Assembly: GCA_027489915.1 (NCBI GenBank)
Contig: JAIXZB010000090.1
Location: forward strand, 1-10,324
Direction: 5' to 3'
DNA: 10,324 bases
From: Rickettsiales bacterium
GTDB lineage: Bacteria; Pseudomonadota; Alphaproteobacteria; Rickettsiales; UBA3002
The position numbers and the translations under genes are program-made. How positions within the stretch are numbered: position 1 is the stretch's first letter; every line of letters begins with the position of its first letter. The notes under the pieces are model-generated. The model did no database searches and was not told the origin of the DNA. It was given only the letters and a program-made list of their open reading frames with translations. Of this stretch, positions 5,447 through 10,324 are shown one piece after another.

Positions 5447-5469
5447 TTCCTTACCAGCGTATGTGTATT
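5441..5469 (+). promoter_or_regulatory. Candidate sigma70-type promoter for guaB
   Basis: TTGACG (5441-5446), a 17-base spacer and TGTATT (5464-5469) match five and four of six consensus positions. Transcription would start near 5476, about 77 bases before the guaB ATG. The -35 box is the last six bases of the preceding palindrome's right arm. Confidence 0.4.
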
Positions 5470-5552
5470 CAAAAAATGATTTTGTTTTTGCGTGACAGGG
5501 GGCGGAAAACTGTGTTACACGGCACTGCAATCTCACAAAAGCAGAGGATTGC

Positions 5553-7022
5553 ATGAACGATTCCCACCCATTTCCCCATAGTTTGACGTTTGATGATGTG
5601 CTTATGGTGCCTGCCTATTCGGCGGTGTTGCCGAAGGATTGCGATACCCGCACACAGCTTACGCGCGATATTGCGCTTGGTATCCCCTTGATGTCTTCCG
5701 CGATGGACACGGTGACCGAATCGGCGCTGGCGATTGCGATGGCGCAGCATGGGGGAATTGGGACGATTCACAAGAATATGCCCGTTGCGGCACAAGCGGC
5801 GGAAGTGGCGCGGGTGAAGAAATTTGAATCGGGCATGGTGGTGAACCCAGTGACGATTGGGCCTGATGCGACCTTAGCGGAAGCTTACGCATTGATGGAC
5901 AAACACAAGATAACGGGTATTCCGGTAACGGAACAATCGGCAAAGCTGGTGGGAATTTTGACGAACCGTGACGTGCGGTTCGCAAGTGACCCACGGCAGA
6001 AAATTTCCGAACTGATGACCCGCGAGCTGGTGACGGTGAAGGGGGATATTAGTAAGGAAGAGGCGAAAAAGCTCCTGCACCAACATCGCATCGAAAAACT
6101 ATTAGTAGTAGATGAGGCATATCGCTGCATTGGCCTTATTACGGTGAAAGATATTGAAAAGGCACAGCTTTTCCCACATGCGGCGAAGGATGCGCGGGGG
6201 CGGCTGCGGGTGGCGGCGGCAGTGGGCACGGGCGAGGATGGGATTAACCGCGCCACCGCGTTGCTTGAGGCGGGCGTGGATGCGATTGTAGTGGATACTG
6301 CGCATGGCCATAGTCAAGGGGTGATGGACCAGGTGAGCCGCATCAAGGGCATGGCGGCAGGCGCGGCGGCGGTGATTGCAGGGAATATTGCCACGGCGGA
6401 TGCGGCGATTGCGCTGATTGCAGCGGGTGCGGATGCGGTGAAAGTGGGGATTGGCCCAGGTTCGATTTGCACGACCCGTATTGTGGCGGGCATTGGAGTG
6501 CCTCAGCTTTCGGCCATTTTAGAGGTGGCGAAGGCGGCACGTGCAAAGGATATTCCTGTGATTGCGGATGGTGGCATTAAATATTCGGGCGATTTGGCCA
6601 AGGCCATTGCGGCGGGGGCGAGTGTGGCGATGATTGGATCGCTGTTTGCAGGAACGGAAGAAAGCCCTGGTGAGGTGATTTTATTCCAAGGCAGAAGCTA
6701 TAAGAGCTACCGCGGTATGGGCTCGGTTGCGGCGATGGAAAAAGGCTCGGCTGACCGCTACTTCCAAGGTGAGGTGAATGACCATTTGAAGCTGGTGCCT
6801 GAGGGGGTTGAGGGCAGGGTTCCTTATAAAGGACAGGTTTCAGGTGTGATACATCAATTGGTTGGAGGGCTTAAGGCTTCTATGGGTTATACTGGTAACG
6901 GAACGATTGATGATTTGCAAAAGAACGCGAAGTTTGTGCGGATTACATCGGCAGGGTTAAAGGAAAGCCATGCGCATGATATTACGATTACCCGTGAGTC
7001 GCCTAACTACCGTGTGGAGTAG
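5553..7022 (+). CDS. guaB: IMP dehydrogenase
   Basis: Oxidises IMP to XMP with NAD+, the rate-limiting step of guanine nucleotide synthesis; cytosolic tetramer/octamer. The 489-residue length is standard. The N-terminus HSLTFDDVLMVPAYS is the family signature. Two CBS domains (about residues 93-205, with LVGILTNRDVRF and CIGLITVKDIEK) are present. The catalytic loop GPGSICTTRIVAGIGVPQ carries Cys306, followed by IPVIADGGIKYSGD and the mobile flap SADRYFQ with Arg402-Tyr403. The CBS pair is intact, so adenine/guanine nucleotide regulation through it is possible. AGAGGA lies just before the ATG. The C-terminus ends in the usual ITRESPNY. It sits 40 bases before the rRNA methyltransferase gene and may be cotranscribed with it. 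All key residues are present. Confidence 0.97.
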   Translation: MNDSHPFPHSLTFDDVLMVPAYSAVLPKDCDTRTQLTRDIALGIPLMSSAMDTVTESALAIAMAQHGGIGTIHKNMPVAAQAAEVARVKKFESGMVVNPVTIGPDATLAEAYALMDKHKITGIPVTEQSAKLVGILTNRDVRFASDPRQKISELMTRELVTVKGDISKEEAKKLLHQHRIEKLLVVDEAYRCIGLITVKDIEKAQLFPHAAKDARGRLRVAAAVGTGEDGINRATALLEAGVDAIVVDTAHGHSQGVMDQVSRIKGMAAGAAAVIAGNIATADAAIALIAAGADAVKVGIGPGSICTTRIVAGIGVPQLSAILEVAKAARAKDIPVIADGGIKYSGDLAKAIAAGASVAMIGSLFAGTEESPGEVILFQGRSYKSYRGMGSVAAMEKGSADRYFQGEVNDHLKLVPEGVEGRVPYKGQVSGVIHQLVGGLKASMGYTGNGTIDDLQKNAKFVRITSAGLKESHAHDITITRESPNYRVE

Positions 7023-7063
7023 GGTTAGGTTTCTGGTTTTAGCTCAAGAAAGAGAAAATAATT

Positions 7064-8395
7064 ATGCTGCCATCGGCTAGGATACAATCGGCTATTGAAG
7101 TGCTGGAGCTGCTGTATGCGGCGTGGCAGGCAAAGAAGGCGTTGCCGGTGGATGCGTTGTTTGCGGATTACTTCCGTGCGCGGCGTTACATGGGCAGCAA
7201 GGACAGGGCGGGGGTTTCGGACCTTGTGTATTATGCGTTGCGCAATGGTGGGGCGATTGAGTGGCATTTAGAGCAGGCGAACAAGGCAGCGAACCCTCGG
7301 CGGGTGATTATTCTGGCGGCCTGGTTTAGTGACATTATGCTGACTGAGCGTACGTTGGAGGGGATGCGGGAGCTGTTTTCGGGCGGGAAATACGGGGCAT
7401 CGCCGCTGACGGAGGCGGAGATTGGATTGTTGCAACGGGTGGATGATGTGCCGCTGCTCCATTCGAAGATGCCCAATGCCGCCAAGTTGAACTTTCCTGA
7501 TTGGATGGAAGGGCGGCTGAAGGACGCGTTTGGTGAGGATTTGGAGCCTGCGCTGCTGGCGCTGAATGAACAGGCACCAATTGATTTGCGGGTGAATCTT
7601 CTAAAATGCAAAGACAGGAGTGACCTGATTTTATCGCTCGATGCGGATGGGTATTTTGCAAGCCCCACCCCCCATTCGCCGCTTGGGGTGCGCCTTAAGA
7701 AGCGCTTGCCAGCGTTTAACACGCAGGCGTTTAAGGATGGCAAATACGAGATGCAGGATGAGGGCAGCCAGATTGTTTCCCTGTTGGTTGGGGCCAAAGC
7801 GGGGCAAAAGGTGATAGATTTTTGCGCTGGAGCAGGCGGAAAAACACTCGCGATTGCGGCGACGATGCAAAATAAAGGACGGATTCTGGCGTGGGATGCT
7901 TCGGAGCATCGGTTGAAGCAATTGCCAAAAAGACTCGCGCGCGCAGGGGTGAGTAATGTGCAGATTCATGCGCTGAAGAACGAGGCGGATCCATTCATAA
8001 AACGCCATAAAGCAAGCGCAGATTGGGTGTTGGTGGATGCGCCCTGTTCGGGCAGTGGTACATGGAGGCGTAACCCTGATTTGAAATGGCGCTTTACGCT
8101 GGAGGATCTGCAGGAAGTGAAAGCGGTGCAAGCGCGGATTTTGAATAAGGCAGCAAGTTTGGTGGCACCGAAAGGGAAGCTTGTGTATGTGACCTGTTCG
8201 GTGTTTCGGGATGAGAATATTGTGCAGGTAAAACAGTTCCTTGGGGAAAATCCCACCTTTAGAGTTGTCAGCCCGGATAAAATGTGGAATACACACACCC
8301 ACTTCGAACCTGATGTGGGTTCGGTGTGTATCTTAAACCCGCACAAAGACGGGACGGATGGTTTCTTCGCAGCCATCCTGCAACAGCAAGGCTAA
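7064..8395 (+). CDS. rsmB: 16S rRNA m5C methyltransferase, RsmB/NOP family
   Basis: A SAM-dependent RNA cytosine-C5 methyltransferase; E. coli RsmB modifies C967 of 16S rRNA. The 443-residue protein has a helical N-terminal region (about 1-145) in the place of the NusB-like domain of RsmB, then the catalytic domain with DEGSQIVSLL, the SAM-binding motif VIDFCAGAGGKTLA, motif IV DAPCSGSGTWRRNPD with Cys328, and motif VI VYVTCSVF with the catalytic Cys378, ending in DGFFAAIL. Both cysteines of the two-cysteine mechanism are present. RsmB is the closest fit; other NOP-family sites cannot be excluded. The ATG at 7064 has only a weak purine-rich AAGAGA upstream. It follows guaB by 41 bases. Its stop codon forms part of the left arm of the next palindrome. 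Confidence 0.88.
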   Translation: MLPSARIQSAIEVLELLYAAWQAKKALPVDALFADYFRARRYMGSKDRAGVSDLVYYALRNGGAIEWHLEQANKAANPRRVIILAAWFSDIMLTERTLEGMRELFSGGKYGASPLTEAEIGLLQRVDDVPLLHSKMPNAAKLNFPDWMEGRLKDAFGEDLEPALLALNEQAPIDLRVNLLKCKDRSDLILSLDADGYFASPTPHSPLGVRLKKRLPAFNTQAFKDGKYEMQDEGSQIVSLLVGAKAGQKVIDFCAGAGGKTLAIAATMQNKGRILAWDASEHRLKQLPKRLARAGVSNVQIHALKNEADPFIKRHKASADWVLVDAPCSGSGTWRRNPDLKWRFTLEDLQEVKAVQARILNKAASLVAPKGKLVYVTCSVFRDENIVQVKQFLGENPTFRVVSPDKMWNTHTHFEPDVGSVCILNPHKDGTDGFFAAILQQQG

Positions 8396-8449
8396 TCCTA
8401 GCCTTGGCGCTTTCGGTGAGGCTATTCTCCAGTTGCGCTATAGGGTTAG
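8392..8449. repeat. Imperfect palindrome overlapping the rsmB stop codon
   Basis: CTAATCCTAGC (8392-8402) pairs with GCTATAGGGTTAG (8437-8449) with one wobble and a two-base bulge; the core carries GCTTTCGGT (8409-8417) and CTCC. The TAA stop of rsmB (8393-8395) lies inside the left arm. There is no T-run. It has the same general architecture as the other intergenic palindromes here. Confidence 0.55.
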
Positions 8450-8468
8450 TCGTCATGTGTAATAACCC
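8443..8468 (+). promoter_or_regulatory. Alternative hairpin before the M23 peptidase ribosome binding site
   Basis: GGGTTA (8443-8448), which is part of the right arm of the preceding palindrome, can pair instead with TAACCC (8463-8468), six bases before the GAGGTGA ribosome binding site. The two pairings are mutually exclusive. Six base pairs with a 14-base loop is modest evidence. Confidence 0.35.
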
Positions 8469-8490
8469 ATGCTCGAGGTGAAGCATATCT

Positions 8491-9705
8491 ATGGCAAGAC
8501 ACGATACGATGAAAATGCCTAAGGCGCCACGTTCGCCTTCAACCCGCAAATCACGCTTGCGCATGGCGCTTGGCCGCGTGTTTTGCCGTCGCAATATCAT
8601 CATTATTTCGGAACATAAAACCCAGCATTTGCCTGTTCACCCTGTGTTTCAGCTGGTGTGCTTAACGGGATTTATTACGCTGATTACGTGGTTTGCCTAT
8701 TCGACAGGAAGCTATGTGACCGCGCAGCAGGTGCTGAAAGAAAAAGATAAAAAACTTGCCACAACCAGTGAAGAAAATGCCCGTATTGGTGCAGAGTTTG
8801 CGCTGTTGCGCCGTGACCTTGTGAAGATGCTAGAAGAGGGCAATGACGAGGATATGGGCGAATACGCCAAGATGATGACCGAGCAGTATAATGCAGATGG
8901 TACGCCCGTTAGTGTAGCAACTGCGAAAACCAAACGCGGTATTGACCAGAGCGTGATTATGTCGCGCATTGAGTATTTAGAAAATCGGGTGAAAGAATTG
9001 CAGGAAACCCATAACGGGATGATTGCAGATATTCGTGCAACGACAGGTGGAAAAATCAAAGAGTTTGAGACCATCATTGCGCGCACGGGGGTGAAGGCAG
9101 ATGCACTGGTGCGTAGTGCGGAAGCAAAAATTAAGCGCGAAGAGCAAGCGCGCGAACGTTACAACCGTACACGCGAAGCGGCGAATGCAGACGAGCCTCG
9201 TGGGGGTCCGTATGTACCTGAGCGCACAGGAACGATGCTGCGCGAGACGGATACGAACCTTTATTTCAATATAAAAAGAATGATGGTCTTGAATGAGGTG
9301 GTTGGCGGTATGCCGCTTGCACGCCCCATAGGCAAGGCGCGTGTTACTTCGGGATATGGTACGCGGATTGACCCGTTCAATGGGCGCTTGGCGCAACATA
9401 CGGGGCTGGATTTTGTAGGCAGCTATGGCACCGATATTCTTGCATCGGCGGATGGTGTGGTGAAGGATGCTGGCTGGCAATCTGGCTATGGTAAGGCGAT
9501 TGATGTGACGCATGGGTATGGTTTCAGTTCCAAATATGCGCATTTGAGCGCGATTGTGGTGAAGCCAGGGCAGCGTGTGAAAAAGGGCCAAGTGATTGGT
9601 AAGCAAGGTTCGACAGGTCGTTCGACTGGTTCGCATTTGCACTATGAGGTGCGGTACAATGATAGGCCGCTTAATCCTAAAAACTTTTTAACGGCGGCAA
9701 ATTAA
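8491..9705 (+). CDS. Membrane-anchored M23 (LytM-type) peptidoglycan endopeptidase, LmdC-like
   Basis: Probably a zinc endopeptidase that cuts peptidoglycan cross-links in the periplasm. The 404 residues comprise a basic cytoplasmic tail (1-50, with Arg/Lys-rich 19-34 and a NIIIISEH segment), one membrane segment (about 52-71), coiled-coil stretches (about 74-115 and 150-235), and a C-terminal LytM domain. The zinc and catalytic residues are all present: His303 and Asp307 (HTGLD), His351 (YAHLS), His382 and His384 (HLHYE). Intact residues argue for an active enzyme rather than a LytM-type activator. GAGGTGA lies nine bases before the ATG. The bactofilin gene begins one base after its stop, matching alphaproteobacterial LmdC-BacA pairs in which the enzyme's cytoplasmic tail binds the bactofilin polymer and is localised by it. 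The tail here is consistent with that role. Confidence 0.9.
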   Translation: MARHDTMKMPKAPRSPSTRKSRLRMALGRVFCRRNIIIISEHKTQHLPVHPVFQLVCLTGFITLITWFAYSTGSYVTAQQVLKEKDKKLATTSEENARIGAEFALLRRDLVKMLEEGNDEDMGEYAKMMTEQYNADGTPVSVATAKTKRGIDQSVIMSRIEYLENRVKELQETHNGMIADIRATTGGKIKEFETIIARTGVKADALVRSAEAKIKREEQARERYNRTREAANADEPRGGPYVPERTGTMLRETDTNLYFNIKRMMVLNEVVGGMPLARPIGKARVTSGYGTRIDPFNGRLAQHTGLDFVGSYGTDILASADGVVKDAGWQSGYGKAIDVTHGYGFSSKYAHLSAIVVKPGQRVKKGQVIGKQGSTGRSTGSHLHYEVRYNDRPLNPKNFLTAAN

Positions 9706-9706
9706 T

Positions 9707-10207
9707 ATGTTCAGACGTTCAAGCAGTCCTAAATCTTCTGGTGCCTCGCAACGCGGCAGATCGCCTTCGGTGATTTCGGCGGATATGAATGTGCTCGGCA
9801 ATATTGTGTCGGAAGGTATTTTGGATATTGACGGACGTATTGAAGGCAATGTGCGTTGCCACACGGTGAGTGTGCGCCCGAATGGCCGCGTGCGTGGTGA
9901 TGTGACCGCTGATGTGGTGATGATTCACGGCGAAGTGCAGGGCTTGGTGAAAGCGCGCAGCGTGATGCTGTATGCCACCGCGCGGGTGACGGGCACGATT
10001 ATGCATGAATCGCTTACCATTGAAGATGGCGCGTTTGTGGATGGGAAATTCAAGCGTACCGATAAGGTGTTCTTGGATGAGACGATGCCAGCGGCGATTT
10101 CGTATGTGCCAACGCTTGATAACAGCTTCATGAACGACAACCACAGTGATGAACCGCCTAGCGAAGACGAGATTAGGGTGTTGGAGAATTTGCGGTTGAT
10201 TAGTTAG
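9707..10207 (+). CDS. bacA: Bactofilin (polymer-forming cytoskeletal protein)
   Basis: A 166-residue bactofilin. These proteins polymerise without nucleotide into filaments under the membrane and recruit cell-wall enzymes, for example at stalks, buds or curved regions. A short Ser/Arg-rich N-terminal tail (1-22, MFRRSSSPKSS) is followed by the beta-helical core (about 24-120), with its repeating hydrophobic-glycine pattern (LGNIVSEGILDIDGRIEGNV, then RVRGDV, VQGLVKA, VTGTIM, DGAFVDGKF). It ends in an acidic, probably disordered C-terminal tail (SDEPPSEDE). The N-terminal FRR could serve as a membrane-targeting motif. It is one base downstream of the M23 peptidase, so the two are surely cotranslated and probably act together. 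The symbol follows the BacA/CcmA family name; a specific orthology is not proven. Confidence 0.93.
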   Translation: MFRRSSSPKSSGASQRGRSPSVISADMNVLGNIVSEGILDIDGRIEGNVRCHTVSVRPNGRVRGDVTADVVMIHGEVQGLVKARSVMLYATARVTGTIMHESLTIEDGAFVDGKFKRTDKVFLDETMPAAISYVPTLDNSFMNDNHSDEPPSEDEIRVLENLRLIS

Positions 10208-10227
10208 TGGCTTTTAAATAGCCCAGA

Positions 10228-10253
10228 AGAACAGGGTGGTTCTGAGTTAGAAC
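10228..10253. repeat. Overlapping alternative hairpins after the bactofilin gene
   Basis: AGAAC (10228-10232), GTTCT (10239-10243) and AGAAC (10249-10253) allow two mutually exclusive 5-bp hairpins. They lie just after the bactofilin stop and at the end of a possible convergent frame. They could serve as a transcription end, but no T-run adjoins the stem on the plus strand apart from AAAAA further on. Confidence 0.3.
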
Positions 10254-10324
10254 TGATTCAAAAATACGATGCCACATCCAGCAGTACTATTAGTAAGCAG
10301 ATACTCGCTATCATAATCTGTTGC
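10247..10324 (-). CDS. Possible C-terminal end of a convergent gene, partial
   Basis: On the minus strand the last 75 bases read as 25 open codons ending in TAA at 10249-10247. The end TAGCGIVFLNQF looks protein-like, with an upstream DYDSEYLLTNS. It is too short to recognise, and an open stretch of 25 codons can occur by chance. Convergent placement after the bactofilin and the drop in GC content make a gene end plausible. Confidence 0.25.
   Translation of the reverse strand, partial: ATDYDSEYLLTNSTAGCGIVFLNQF

Noticed and set aside
7631..8302. A 223-codon minus-strand frame inside rsmB
   Set aside because: It is antisense to the conserved methyltransferase domain, with His/Arg/Pro-rich composition typical of a shadow frame.
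8977..9642. A 221-codon minus-strand frame inside the M23 peptidase gene
   Set aside because: It is antisense to an intact LytM domain and shows no recognisable motif or start signal.

Overview
The window looks like a piece of an alphaproteobacterial chromosome of moderately high GC. The evidence is (i) a perfect CtrA-type box (TTAA-N7-TTAAC) in the only divergent promoter region, (ii) a membrane-anchored M23 peptidase one base upstream of a bactofilin, as in the alphaproteobacterial LmdC/BacA pairs, and (iii) a ppx/gppA - rlmE - guaB - rsmB run of the kind seen in that class. I cannot name the genus from sequence alone.

Layout. Everything from 1 to about 3190 is on the minus strand, and everything from 3448 to 10207 is on the plus strand. 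Reading leftwards from the divergent region at 3190-3447, there is first a compact three-gene cassette of unknown function (3174 to 1831). Its middle gene is a clear pentapeptide-repeat beta-helix protein, started at TTG with a strong ribosome binding site and overlapping the gene before it by 14 bases. Next comes a GTP/pterin cassette: GTP cyclohydrolase I (folE), a YceF-like Maf nucleotide pyrophosphatase, and a partial 6-pyruvoyl-tetrahydropterin-synthase-like protein (cut by the window start) that appears to lack the zinc-binding histidines of the family.

Reading rightwards there are a short Ppx/GppA phosphatase, the 23S rRNA 2'-O-methyltransferase RlmE, IMP dehydrogenase (guaB), an RsmB/NOP-type rRNA m5C methyltransferase, and the M23 peptidase plus bactofilin pair, which probably shapes the cell wall locally. 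All catalytic motifs I checked in folE, rlmE, guaB, rsmB and the M23 peptidase are intact. The last 75 bases may hold the C-terminal end of a convergent minus-strand gene.

The least explained structure is between the genes. Four intergenic gaps (362-484, 4529-4577, 5336-5446, 8392-8449) each hold an imperfect palindrome that begins 0-11 bases after a stop codon. Each has its own outer arms but a similar inner core containing (G)CTT(T)CGG. They may be one family of 3'-end hairpins or small palindromic elements. Some arms overlap a ribosome binding site, a -35 box or a stop codon. The divergent region carries the CtrA box, an 11-bp tandem repeat and a terminator-like hairpin with no plus-strand gene upstream of it, so it may encode a short leader RNA or small RNA. 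Nothing resembling a CRISPR array, insertion sequence, tRNA or rRNA was seen.
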